Shown: piece after piece, positions 25,000-37,047 of the stretch | How positions within the stretch are numbered: the first letter of the stretch is position 1 | Layout: each line of letters starts with the position of its first letter | Translations under genes and position numbers: made by a program | The notes under the pieces: model-generated | Database searches by the model: none | What the model was told of the DNA's origin: nothing | The model's input: the letters and a program-made list of their open reading frames with translations, nothing else | Origin: Datnioides undecimradiatus | Lineage: Eukaryota; Chordata; Actinopteri; Lobotiformes; Datnioididae | Assembly (NCBI GenBank): GCA_008933995.1 | Contig: WARS01000029.1 | Span: 12,657,107 to 12,721,106 of the forward strand | Direction: 5' to 3' | Length of the DNA: 64,000 nucleotides

Positions 25000-27900
25000 C
25001 TCACCCCATCACATTTTCCTGCTCTTCATCATCACTGAGTTCCCTTCACCAGTCGTATTTCCTTTTTCTGGTGTTTGTCCTGAGCTCATGAAATCTGTTG
25101 GTCTTTTTGCTGAGGCTTCAGTCGCACTGTTCAGCGTCCTGACTATCCCCCTCCCCCCCGCTGTCCCTCTCACACACTCACATTTTTTAGTTAAATGTGG
25201 TTGTGGGACATCCAACAAGGGGAAGCCCTACCCTCTGATGTGTTTATGTAAGTGTCCAGGCTTCTTTGAATGCATATAAAAAGATGTCTGAGTTGTGCTT
25301 CATCTTAGGAGATCTGTGTGTTTTCAGCAATGTAACTAAATGTTTTTCTTGTCTTCTTCCACAAAAAAAAGTTATATTTATGTTAGACGTTATGGTCACA
25401 ATGATGACGAGAACTGCCCTTGTTTAAACACAATAGAGTTGTTTTTTGGGTTTTTGTTTGTGACATAGTTTGGTGTGTATGTGTCTTCTGTGGGTGTGCA
25501 AATCTAAGTATCAGTTGAACATATCTCTACAATGACATCTGTGGTTTGCTCGTAAACTGATGGTTTGGTCACTTGGCAATCTTGGATATTCACACTGTAA
25601 TCCAGTGTTAGAGGATTACAGACGGCAAGATGATCCAGAAAAACACCAAACAACCTGAAAATATCTCTCAAGTCTCACTTGTGTTGCGGAAATAATGAGT
25701 GCATGCTTTATATGCACACAAAGCAGAGAGCTTCAAGGTGCATATACAGAATATGAATGTATGAAACATATTTCTTGAACTGTTCATGTAAATTAGGTAT
25801 GATTTAGCTTCGGTGCTAAAATGTGGTTCATTCTTCAATAAATTAGTGGGAAAAAAAGGTTGAGCAGGGAGTGTTGAGCATTCTTGCATTGCTGTAAGTA
25901 AATCCATCTGTTCTTAAACATGACGAACTCTCTCCTCACCACAGGAAGCTGAGGGTGAGGGTAGAGTTTATGTACACACAGTTAGTTGTTGCCGCTCACA
26001 GACTTCTTACTCGAAATGTGGTGTTTTTCTGACATTACTGTTAAGATACTTGACAGTAATATACAGATGTACAGAAGGGAGAGGACTGACTGCTGCTGGT
26101 CATACCAGAGTCTACTTACAAAAGTCATAGCTCCTCCTTTAGCTGGAACACATACTGTTCAATGTATAAAAAGAAAGATGTTTGCCCTGTCTGTCCCATA
26201 ATGTCCTTATTATAGTTTTCATACTTTACCTCAAATATTTCCACAGGTATTTTTTCCACATTGGGTAGTAACATCACTCATAAACCGTGACAGGCTGGGT
26301 GACAAGTTTAAAAGCTACTGGTGTGTTATGACTGTGATATTCTGTTACAAGTATATCACACAGAGAGTTTAGGAAATCAGTCTGTCGTGTCATTGATTCA
26401 TAAGACCTCTTCAGAAGAATTTGCTGTTTTTCCCTCTTCTCGTAGGAGCCTGTGAATAAAGTCTCCAAACAGCAGTTCACTTTTCTTGTCCTCATCTAAG
26501 TGAGTAAATAGGTCAGGAATAAGGTGATGTGAAATGCTGTGATATAGCAGTAGATCAGACTGACATAAACAAGTGCGAAAGCTTGGATGCTACTGTTTTC
26601 TTTTCAAATAAAGAACACGCACAGGCCACTTATACGTAGCTAAATTATACATGTCTAAACTTAGAACTTTCTCCATTAGAGAACGTTTAACTTTCTCAGA
26701 ACTCCATTTAATTGGAAACCAGTTAGATACCAAAGAGTAACTGCCTTGGGCAAATAGTTTTCCAAGAATCTTACAACACCAGCTTGACAAATGTGTTGTG
26801 GATAGCAGGTTAAAATAAGTTCATCACAGATAAATGCTTAAAAAACTGTTTAGGTCATCTTTCCACTTGTTTTTCACTGTGGTTGAATAATTCTTAAGAC
26901 CCCTGCAGTATGATTTCCTCTCTACACACTCACCCTCACCCTCTCACTGTCTATGTGTGGGAGAGCGTGTGTGCCCACTGTTGTGTGAGCTCAGTGTACC
27001 GGAAAGGCCTAATCACCCGTTGTCATAGCAATGAACTTGGGCGCTGTTCACCAATTCATTCCCTTTTGTTTGCTGTTTGTTTTAAAGTCCAAACACTTCT
27101 GGAGGAATTTGTGGCATCCGCTGTCATTTTATAGAACTTTAAAAGTGTTCGAAGCTTTTTTTTACCTGCAGTTATCTCTTCCAGTGTTTAATGATATTAT
27201 CAGTTTAAAGTGTGGCCTAATTATCAAGAACTGTAATTATTGAGCTTAAATGATAATCCTCTATGAAGTTCTTATGAAGAGTTTAGCAAAATCTTTTAGG
27301 AAAAATCAAAGCAAGTAATGCTTTGTCGTAAGTACTCTCGGATCACTTCCAAAAAGAGAATCACAACTTTATGTGCATGGTTGTGGCTTTCTTACATAAT
27401 GGATGCTTGTGAAACTACAGAGGCACTGTTTTTCAAAAGAAAGAGACATCTTAAACGTGATTTTGCTCCATGACCTTGTGAAAACTGATTAGATTAGAGC
27501 TTCCTGTTTTGAAGGCTGTTACAAAGATGATGGTGTAATCTTTCCAGTATCCAAGTTGTGATTCATTTGGGGAATTTACAATTTTTCCCTCATACCCATT
27601 TAAGGAAGACATATAATTCTGAAAAGAATCTAAAATAAGAGACGATGGATGTACAGAGGTGGTCCTCGCAAATACAGCTGTGAAACAACAGCGTACAACG
27701 TACCTCAGCTGCAGGAAATAAAACCTTCTACAGACATGAGAGCATTTTATATCCGCCAACATGGTGTTCACACAGTTTAAAGCTTCCACCACTGGAGCAA
27801 AACAAATCACCTGTTATTACTGTTATTGCTGCATTGGCTTGTTTTTTCTTAATGAACTGTAACCTTGCACTTAGTGTAAATAAATGTCATCTGTCAAAAG

Positions 27901-28460
27901 GGCACAAAAATTCAATAAATTCAATATGGAAAGCTTACATATATTCTCAGATATTAGTATGTATAACATATATGCAAACTTAAGACAAAGACTTAGCAAA
28001 AGAAGTTATTTCTTATATGTTTATCTTGAAACTTAAAACTTTAACCCTACAACTAACCTTATGATGACAATGATTAAATTCATTAGTAAATAATCTGCCA
28101 GATATTTTCCTAATTAAATGATTCTTCCTTGAAATGTTAAAAACTAGTAAAAGAGGTCTGCTACAACCTTCCAGAGCTCTCTGTGTCAACTTTAGTTTTC
28201 TTTATTTTGCCTACAAACAGTCCAAAACCCCGAAATGTTTGATTTACTATCATATGTTACAAAGTAAAAGTGAAGTTTGACATTATTACTCAGTCAGTTC
28301 TAGAAAGGTTGCTAATTTATTTTCTTTGATCGAATAATTACTGCAGCTCTACATAAATCATATTGAAGAGTATTGACTTAGCTTACATACTGTATTATAT
28401 TACATTCAATACTATTTTATCTTAACTTATTTTTCTGTATCTTAAAATACCATTAGCTTT
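25000..28460. other. Intergenic region between gp5 and lrrc15
   Basis: I see no gene. Open frames are short and lack recognisable motifs. A few GATA-containing words and AT-rich runs are present, but nothing I can call. Confidence 0.5.
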
Positions 28461-28463
28461 AAT

Positions 28464-28469
28464 TTTATT
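28464..28469 (-). promoter_or_regulatory. Poly(A) signal for gp5
   Basis: AATAAA on the minus strand, 120 nt downstream of the gp5 stop codon. Confidence 0.55.
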
Positions 28470-28588
28470 TAATACCTTTGACCTCATATTTAAGTCTGAC
28501 CACACTACAGTAACACTTGACTTATATAAACTGCAATTTCTGAAAAAAAAGGAAGGTTTACTGTCCCTGGGCCTGATAACATGTTTTG

Positions 28589-30742
28589 TTACCCTGGAGT
28601 ATGTGCACACACAGCCTTTAGCTTATCCATGGTCTTGTTTAGGCGACACAAGCCATACATGGCAGCAAGAATGAGGAACAAGCCCGTGGCCACAAGAAGG
28701 ATGTGACAAAACATTAGGAACCCAGCCAAGACCGTGTCCGAGGGCAGAAACCACACGTAGACCCAGCCCTTGTGAAGGGTGTGGTGAACAAATTCGGGCC
28801 CTTGTTCGACCACCAGTGTGTCATAGAAAACATTTGAGATGTAATAAGTTGATGGATTCTTAACAACAAGAAACTCTTTGTTTGTTGCAGGGATGGCTGG
28901 AGTTGGAAGAGATGTAGAGAGGATTGTGGTATGGGAGACAGATGGTTTCATAGTTGGAGTGGTGACTTGTTGGGTGGCTCCTTGAGTGTTGGTTGATGTT
29001 GCTGGTGATGTGGTTGTTGAAGCAACAAATGCTACTTGTCCACTGTGTGAGATGGTGTGGAATGGATTTGGAAGCTCAGTCTGTACAGGGGAAAAACTTG
29101 GTAGTCTTGTAGCATCGCAAAAGCTGAACTCTTCATCAGGCAGACTTGCAATGGTACGGAGCAGTTGGTACACAGGACTGTGACATATCACATCATCTCT
29201 GTCAATCACCACATGCTCGTTATGCTTTATCCACTTTGCAATACCTCTGATACTACAGGTACAGCTCCAGGGGTTGCCGCTCAGATTAAGAGACTTCAAA
29301 ACTTTATTTGACATGAAGATGTCTCCTGGGAGAGTCTTAATGTGATTATTCTTTAAATCAATTGATTGAATGTCTTTAAGGCCCTGAAAAATAGTCTCTG
29401 GTAGACGCTGCAGCTTATTATCATTGAGAAGCAGTATGCCCAGTGTGGTTAGTTTGGAGAAGAGTTCAGGATGTAGATAAATGAGGTTGTTGGATTTAAG
29501 CGAGAGCTTGTTAAGGCTGGGAAGGCAGCAGAAGAGGTCTGAGGGCAGCTCATATAGCCACTGATTAAAATGGAAGTTAAGGGTAACGAGTCCAGACATA
29601 TTAATGAATAAATTTCCTGGGACAGTGGTGAGGTTAGTGGCATACAGATAAAATTCACTAATGTCAGGCATGTGACCCATTAGCTGGTCTGGTAGAGATA
29701 ATAGCGGGTTGTTATAAATGGTGAGCTTTCTCAGCTTGGGCATGTTGTAGAAACTCTTCTCTGGGATTGCCTTGAGTCTGTTGGAGGACAGCGTGAGGAT
29801 CTTCAGGTTCCTTAATGGCCAGAACACCTGAGGTGGAAGGCTGGTAATCTGGTTATAGTGTATTTTTAACTCCTCTAGATTGACAAGTCTATCAAAGATC
29901 CCAGCTTCTAGCATATCAAGCTCATTGTTATAGATATAAAGATGTTGAAGTGCGGTCAAGGAATGAAAGATGGTAGGCGGAAGCTTCTTTATGCAGTTTC
30001 TGCCAAGGTTTAAAAAGTTGAGTTTGGTCAGTCCATCAAAAACATCAGAAGCAGGATTGTTCAGCCTGTTCCGGCTCAGGTCCAGATTTAACAAACTGAT
30101 GAGTCCTTCAAACATATCTGGAGCTAGGGTCTCCAACTGGTTTCCATCTACATGCAGCTGTTCCAGAGTGGTCAGTGGGCTAAAAACCCGAGCAGGAAGG
30201 GTGGTGAGATCATTGGACGACAGCTTGACAGACTTGAGCTGTGGGGCAACATTAAAGGCTCTCGGATGGATGGTGTGTAGATGGCTGTGAGTTAGACTGA
30301 GACGCAACAGGAGGTCCTGGTCTGCCAAGCTCTGCTCATTTATGACATTCATGCTGGTATCATTAAGTTGCAACAGATATGTGATGGGCAGCTCCTTTGG
30401 TATGTCTGTGATGGTGTAGCCAGTGCACTTGACAGCACCGTTAAAATTACACTGGCAGCCGCTGGGGCAGGCTGTGTCGCAGATGAGGTGCGGCAGCATG
30501 AAGAGGATGAGTATCATCCACAAAATGCCTGCACAGTTGAAATAAAGACAGTTTAACACATTTATTTCATATATAATGATGAGATCTTTCACTGTTCCTC
30601 ATAAAACCATCTTTCTCTACTCAAATTTATCAGGTTTTAATTTAAATATGGGATGACACTAGAAAGACACTAAACCTGCCTGACTTGGGGTAAAAACCAA
30701 TTCAAGTTAAATATTTCACCAACCTGTGAAGTAAGAATCCAT
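28589..30742 (-). CDS. gp5: Platelet glycoprotein V-like protein (two coding exons)
   Basis: CDS = 30742-30724 joined to 30528-28589, 652 residues. Exon 1 encodes only MDSYFT plus one base and ends ACAG|GTTGGT. Exon 2 begins after CTGTGCAG and continues the frame as GILWMILILFMLPH, completing a signal peptide (about 1-25). The N-terminal cap is ACPSGCQC (26-41), about 15 leucine-rich repeats span 52-425, and the C-terminal cap starts NPWSCTC (C429, C431, C455, C477). A Thr/Ser/Pro stalk (485-560) and a transmembrane helix (about 606-631) follow, with a short tail. The irregular repeat FYLYATNLTTVPGNLF...LYELPSDLF matches the odd repeat of GP V, and CPN2/LRRC15 neighbours agree. In mammals GP V joins the GPIb-IX-V receptor for von Willebrand factor; expression in fish thrombocytes is inferred. 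The ATG-initiated frame to 30592 is rejected because it reads through the intron. Confidence 0.88.
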
Positions 30743-30860
30743 CGTTGTCTGTTTGACCTTGCGATCGTGTTATTTTGGTCTGTGCTGCTCCTCTCTTTGG
30801 GTCTGTCTGTAAGAGCGCAGCACCCTGTCTATCATTGACCCTGCCCTCTCCTTATTAAAA
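30743..30860 (-). promoter_or_regulatory. Probable gp5 5' UTR and core promoter
   Basis: Upstream of the gp5 ATG, the minus strand carries a TATA-like TTTAATAAG near 30850-30858. A GATA core (TGATAG, tatc at 30830-30833 on the plus strand) follows. GATA sites are expected for genes active in megakaryocytes or thrombocytes. The start site is estimated near 30820. Confidence 0.4.
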
Positions 30861-32900
30861 CCCACCCAAAATTCATCCTTCAGGCTGCCCAATTATTGAC
30901 ATGAACCTCCTTTATATGGACTACTCTGATGTTGTATTTCATTAGGCTTCTTTCACTGGACACAGTCTATAATTCTACAATGTCATTTGGTAGATGCTTT
31001 TATCCAAAACGACGTACATATAGAATCCTTGGACTTATTTAACTGAACATATTAATGTGTAAATTCAGACGCATTGTATTATTATTGTAGGATCATAATC
31101 TTGTCTGTTTATTATTCATTGGGTTTTTACTGACTGGTTGACGATTTGTGAAATATTTTAATTGCCTTTCACATTGTTTATTTAGTTTTACTTTCCACAT
31201 TAGTTTTAAGGAAGTTTTAATTTCTTGTCTTTGACTATGTTTGGAGAAAAAAACAGTTACATGACCGAAAGAGGGGATGCTGGTTCATTTCCTGTGGATT
31301 TATCTAGACAGGATGGTCTTGTCCCACACTGGTCCAAATAGATATCAAGTGAGTCAGTGTGTTTTTGTGTCTGATGCAGTGTGATAGAGCTGTGGGCTAA
31401 TTAATTTTAACTTGACAGCTGACGAACAACACATTTGCAAAGAAATAAAACGCGTGCAGCTGTCACTTTGTTTAAGTTTTCAATAGATTTAACAGTAACC
31501 AGTCTGAACACCAACACCTCTGAACATGTTGCGTAATACAGTGAGAGAAAGAAAGTGTAATGCTAGCATTTATGATTCATTGGCCTCTCGCTGACAGTCA
31601 GAGTTAAACAATGAATTTAGGTAAATTGCACTAAGTGCAGATTAGTGTCATGTAGTTGCATTTTCCTAGTATTTTATTTCTTTTCTGTCAATTTAAAGTT
31701 CTCAGAAGGATCAATAAGAAGTACAGAGTGCATGGTACTGTAAGCTAATCAATATAATTAAACACACCCCTGTACTGAAAGTCTGTCACTTTTTCATATG
31801 ACATAATATATTATAGGTATTTTTTTAAGATAAATTTACTGATTCTGCCTAATAACTACAGGTTTACACTAAATTACACTGAATGATAGAAAGACAAACT
31901 GCAAAATTGGTCTGAAAAGTAATTATTTCAGTATGTCTGTATATAATGAACCTATAGAAAATAGAGAAGTTTGTTGTAATATGTATTGAATATGTATATG
32001 ATATGTAATATGTGTATTTGAAATTACGGTGTGAATATGCACTAAAGGAGTTATATCATATTAATGTTTGTGTATGTGTCCTTGAAGTGTCCATTAGTAA
32101 TCTCTGAGAACATCACTACAAAGGACTCGCTGGCTCAAAGCAAAAGTCAGCACTTTCTTTGATGCTGGTTTGGACCCAGCACAGCATCACATTCAGTCCA
32201 GTATTCCTGAATCATCCCATGTTCATGGCACTCTGTTTGATTCACATCTTTTCACAACAGCTGCCCCATTATTTACACTAAGCCTGTGAGACTCAGCTTT
32301 GTCACTCTTCTCCAAAAGATCCAGTCAAATGAGCTTAACAGTGCAGAAATTCACCGCAGATGCGCATCACAAGCCACGCTACTTTTGTTTAAACTAGGAA
32401 GTAGATATGGGAGTTAAGAGAATTCATATGGTGATATCAATACTTACTTACAGTAATATATATGTATATATATATGTTATATGGGGTTTTTTTTTATTGG
32501 AAAGCAATGCAGAATTTTTTTCAAATCTATAAACAGGTCCACTGACAAAGTCAAATTCAGTCAGTTTCTCTTAAGATTATTCAAAAAACAAAGAGAAAAA
32601 GTACAGATTCATTTTATAGTTTTATTTATTTTGTAAAATGAGCAGCAATAACAGATGTGATGTTTGTTGGTCACGGCACAAAAAATGTTGTTGTGCCCAG
32701 TCCTTCCACTAGAGGGTAACATAAATCCACAATACATGAAAAAAAAAAATCCCTGCTAAAATAAAAATATCTTTGCAGTTAAGTAGATTTGTCACATCTG
32801 ACCCTCAAGTATTTCTAGGGAATAGCTGATTATTTACAGATTAAAGATGTACAGCCACAGTCCTTAGATCTCTCATGAGAGCACCCGGGTGCAGTGAAAA
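30860..32900. other. Intergenic region between uts2b and gp5
   Basis: AT-rich sequence with no coding signal that I can support. It holds the candidate CTCF motif at 32706 and short AT-alternating runs around 32455-32480. Confidence 0.5.
32706..32718 (+). promoter_or_regulatory. Candidate CTCF-type motif
   Basis: CCACTAGAGGGTA matches the CTCF core closely. It lies between the LRR cluster and uts2b, where a domain boundary would be plausible. Occupancy is not known. Confidence 0.35.
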
Positions 32901-32908
32901 ATGAAATG

Positions 32909-32914
32909 TTTATT
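32909..32914 (-). promoter_or_regulatory. Poly(A) signal for uts2b
   Basis: AATAAA on the minus strand, about 140 nt past the uts2b stop codon. Confidence 0.6.
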
Positions 32915-33051
32915 GATGACTTTGATTATGGTACAACTCTATATTGCTGGGATAAATACAGTGTGATTATATTACTGGTGATCTGAGTCTTAAGGCTATG
33001 TTGGGCTTTGCAGCAAGATTTCACAGTGGTCCTCCTCCACTTGCATCTGCG

Positions 33052-34166
33052 TCAGACACAATACTTCCAGAAGCAAGCTGCAGACGAAAGAGATACAGAC
33101 TTTTTTGAATAACACCTTACATGAAGAACATTAACACTGCACATAATGCAGTTCACTGCAAATATCAATCATTTTGTATGATGCATAGTAATCAGAATAT
33201 TGAATTAACTTACGTTCTCCCCTCTTCCTAGTTATGGATTTGCCTTCTGCCAAATTGGCTGTGATCTCTCTCTCCAGCTCCAGGTCCTCCCTGAGCGCCC
33301 GCAGCTACAAGAGGAGAGCAGAGTGATCAAATACAGCAAGACTATCATCTCAGTATGAATACACCATCTATTCAAAAGGCAGTGCAACAGTTTTTCATTC
33401 AATGCTTCCTGTCTTTGCAGAATTGATTCACATTTTTGGAGAAATTTAAACAAGATTTAATTTTTGCATTATATGCACAGAACTGTTGTAAATCATGATG
33501 CATTTTCTACCTAATCCACATTTCTACCAATGTGAATCTGTTAATATCCTTACCTCCTCTAATTCAGCTAATTTATTGGCCAGCTCAAGACCTGCAGGCA
33601 AGAAAGACAGCCATCATCATCTTAGCACAAAAACATTTGTGTTGTGTTTATTAGTTCCACAGTTGTATTTTTATCTCTTACCTAGAGGATCATCCTTTTC
33701 CACAGGAACTAAGCTCTTGTGTAGTAACAGTGCTAGAATCTTGCTCTGTGGGTCTGTGTCTTCTTTTGGATTAAAAATATGGTTTCCTGTGTATGCAAAG
33801 CAAATGAAAATGCAATTCTAAGCAGAAGTATTACAAACACATAACAAAAGCACAGTCATATCTGTCCCATGTCATGGTCAGGCATCATCTTTTAAACTGT
33901 TGTATTTGGCTATTGAACCAGCAAGGACACAAACTGTAGGGGTGCAATAGTTACATGCAGCATCCTCAGCAGCAATTTGATTGTATATATTTGTATGTAT
34001 GTGTGTATATATATGGACTATACCTTACTTTTAGAGACCTAAAATAATAATTTTTTCCACACTTACCGGGGTTAAATATGCTCCTTCCCTCCACATTTAG
34101 CACTCCTTGCATTAGTAACAAAGCCAGGAGTCCTAAGCAGTAGTTCACAACTGTAACTCTATCCAT
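33052..34166 (-). CDS. uts2b: Prepro-urotensin II-related peptide (urotensin-2B)
   Basis: Five coding exons on the minus strand: 34166-34067, 33786-33682, 33591-33554, 33304-33214, 33077-33052. They total 360 nt and 119 residues; all introns are GT-AG and the joins keep one frame. Residues 1 to about 27 are a signal peptide (MDRVTVVNYCLGLLALLLMQ start). A propeptide with ILALLLHKSLVPVEKDD and LELANKLAELEE follows. RKR at 107-109 is a convertase site, and the predicted mature peptide is GEPCFWKYCV (110-119), directly followed by TGA. The disulfide ring CFWKYC defines the urotensin II family, and a lone Val after it marks the URP type. In tetrapods the Cys is preceded by Ala with no extra residues; here it is GEP. 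URP acts on urotensin receptors (GPCRs). Adjacent ccdc50 matches mammalian synteny. I start at the ATG at 34166; the frame upstream has only TTG. Confidence 0.95.
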
Positions 34167-34255
34167 AGTTCTCAATGTATGGTCCCAAACTAATGGTGCA
34201 CGATGAGTCGTCCCTCAAGCACAGCAAAAATCCAATGCCTTGGGTCCATCCCATC

Positions 34256-34266
34256 AATATATTTAT
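34256..34266 (-). promoter_or_regulatory. TATA box of uts2b
   Basis: The minus strand reads ATAAATATATT about 90-100 nt upstream of the uts2b ATG. It would place the transcription start near 34230 and give a 5' UTR of about 65 nt. Confidence 0.55.
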
Positions 34267-34299
34267 CCTTCCAGGGACCAGGAGGAGGGGCCAGTCAGT

Positions 34300-36740
34300 C
34301 AGCCTGTTGCGTACTAAATCAATAGCTTGACATCGAGGTTTTCGTCAATACACCACCTTTTCACGTGGACCATGGAGCATCTGAGTGAAATATGCTGATC
34401 TGACGTTGTAGGCGAGGCCAGTAACCCTACATCACTCTGACATGGGCAAATCAAACAGAGAGAGGAAGGTATCAATCAGGCTGTTGGTTATGAGAGACCA
34501 GAATCAGAGGGTCTTGGCACTTGCAAGTCTTTTTCTTTTACATTAATTGCTTCTTTAAATAGGTACAAGGGAGTGTGTTGGTCTGGGGAAGGAGAGGGGA
34601 AGTAAATTGATTCAGGCTCTAAGTGCATCATTGCCGGAGATGAGCTCCTCAGTCTTGGCTTCAGGACTGATTTGGAGCTGAAGGAACATCCATCACTGCA
34701 GCCAAGCCAACTATCCAACACCTCCTAAGCCACTGTGGTCTAATTTGTGCATCAAAGAAATCACATCTCCTACCTCTGCCAGAGGAGCAGCCATTGTGTT
34801 TGTGCAGTTTTAGGGAAATGAACTGGCTGGCATGTACTGAATTTGGCTGGTGAGGGGCTCATAAAAGGGCCACCTTAGATCCATTCGGACATGACTTAGG
34901 ATCCTGTTGACGTCTGGTGTCTTGTAGCCAAGAACCTTTCACAAATCCATCTTTTTAGTCACAAAGCTTTTGAATACACAGCAGCTCAAGGACTCAAGAA
35001 GAATTATTTAGGAGCAACCTGAAAGACTCTGGAGAGTGTATGTTGAGAATCACCAATATATAGTTTTAAACCTATAATTTAAAATAAAATGTATTGATGA
35101 GAATTTTGTTTCATATTCAGAAAAACTAGACATAACAAGCAAGGTAGATAACGGGAGGTATTTTCCTATCAAGTAAATGTAAGTTTCATGCACCAAGGCC
35201 TCACTTTTGATACAGCCATGTAATGCAAAACATTTCAAGCAATTGAACCAGTTCTACATTTGTAATAATGTAAGAAATGTATGTAATGAGTCAGTTAAAA
35301 TCATGCAATCATTAGTCCCATTTCTGCTTTCAACCAGTTCACTGCATTACTAATGAAAGAGGTCAGCGACACGTTGACTCCATAATATCTGACTGAAAAA
35401 TAAAGAATACGACTTAAGTGTGGAGCCAGTCCGTAGGTGTCTAGTAATTAATATGGATTGGCCAGCAAATGGACCACTAATACCAGTTCATTAAAATTGA
35501 TGCATGCATTCAGTAAAAAAGAAAAAAAAAATCTATTGGAGACGCAGGTGCGGTAGACACCTGCAAGTTGAAATTCTGAACACCAGAGGGAGTATTTACC
35601 TAAACATAATTAGTATACCAGCTGCTGTCAGGTCACATGACACGTGTGTATTTGTTTGAATGAAAAAGAAAAAAGAGAGAAGCCAACGAGAGCGCGAAGA
35701 AAGCTTGAAACGCTATCGCTTATAAATGTTTGTCATCTTCATTCAAACAGACACGTGTGTGGTCAGTCTACTTTGTCTGTGTATAGCGCGCGCATGCAGT
35801 GCCCCGAGGCATCGTTAATCATTTGGACCATAGGTTTGGCCCGCGGAGGTGTGTTCCCTTTAGCTTCGCGGTGAAGACTTCTTGTAGCTGCAGCTGCAGT
35901 TGTCACTGAACCTTGCTGAGGGAGCTGAGTCAAGTAAACGAGATGAAACTAGGTTTAAATCGGAAGTGGGATAACTCAACTTCAAAATTAAATCGAAAAT
36001 TGAGTGTGTGGCTGCATATATATTTTTCAACATCCGTGAATTTGCAGCTGTCGTATGAACTGCGAATTATTATTGTACGCTTCCGATATATTTGGTGCTG
36101 AAATACTAAATACATAATGAAATTATTTTTCCCCCTTTAGCTGTAATCTGATGTGTTTAACAAACTACAGCACAGTGTGTATTTTGGTTTTACCAATGGC
36201 AAGATCAATGTATTTATAATAACATACAATTAAAATGATAATCTTACAGTGTCTTCACATAAGCAAGTATGTGCACGTCTGGTGCTTCTTCTAACATGTT
36301 GAAATGTAGGGGTGTAAAATTCTGAAATGTTTCAACACATTTAATGTAAAACTTTAAATGAGTTGCTGTCAAAAGCCCTGAAACTATTTTTTTTTTCCAT
36401 TAGGATTCCTAATATGAGTGATGGCATCCTACATGAACAAAGTATGTTCTGCATAACTAAATTATGTGTATTCCACTGTCTGAAGTTGATATAATATACT
36501 TATACTATACCTCTGTGAACCAGCATTTAGCTTTTTTAATCTGTTGATAGCCATTCACTGTTAATCACATAGGCTCAAACTACACCCACACTTTTTACTT
36601 ATTGCGTGTTAAAATATAATAATCTTAGTAATTATTATCTATTATATTTTTGCTCTTGATATTTTTGCTTTGATCACATTTGTCGAGAAATATTAACCTT
36701 ATTGATATATAGCTTTTATATTGTAGTCCTTTATTTTGAT
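34300..36740. other. Intergenic region between the divergent genes uts2b and ccdc50
   Basis: No coding exon that I can support. It contains a CpG-rich patch (35680-35900, listed separately) and otherwise AT-rich DNA. Confidence 0.5.
35680..35900. promoter_or_regulatory. CpG-rich patch, possible orphan promoter or enhancer
   Basis: CpG dinucleotides cluster here (AACGAGAGCGCGAAG, TATAGCGCGCGCATGCAGTG, GCCCGCGGAGG, CTTCGCGGTG) against a CpG-poor background. The GCGCATGC core resembles an NRF1 site. It lies about 1.5 kb from uts2b and 1.2 kb from the ccdc50 start, and belongs to neither predicted promoter. Confidence 0.4.
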
Positions 36741-36744
36741 ATGC

Positions 36745-37047
36745 TTAAGCGGAAGTTGTGCTTTAACGTGGTGTGACTTGGCGGGGTGTTTGGAGGAAGG
36801 CTCAGAGGGAGGGACGCCCGCAGGATCCCTGACACGCTAGCTACAGCAGAGTAGCTGCCAGGCAATTACAGCAGCGACGTATCAAGGGAGCGAGGCTACC
36901 GAAACTAATCAAAAGGGCCGTGCAGCACCTGAACCATCAATCGGGTTTACGAGTAAAGGCGATCAATCAGCCTGCGCTTAACCTTCGGAAGAAACGCGGA
37001 AGTGTAACTCAACGTCAACGGTTATTTTGACTTATATCGGTGACAAC
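36745..37047 (+). promoter_or_regulatory. ccdc50 promoter and 5' UTR
   Basis: A GC-richer stretch just before the ccdc50 ATG. It has ETS-type words GCGGAAGTT (36749-36757) and GCGGAAGTG (36996-37004) and a GC box GGCGGGGTG (36780-36788). There is no TATA box. This looks like a TATA-less, broadly active promoter. The start site is not determinable by eye. Confidence 0.55.

Noticed and set aside
30529..30592. In-frame ATG upstream extension of gp5 (MKDLIIIYEINVLN)
   Set aside because: It lies on the intron side of a consensus acceptor, and the joined exon 1 gives a better signal peptide.
33232..33453. Minus-strand 73-codon open frame over uts2b exon 4
   Set aside because: It is in a different frame from the spliced uts2b message, which is fixed by the RKR-GEPCFWKYCV end and by intron phases.
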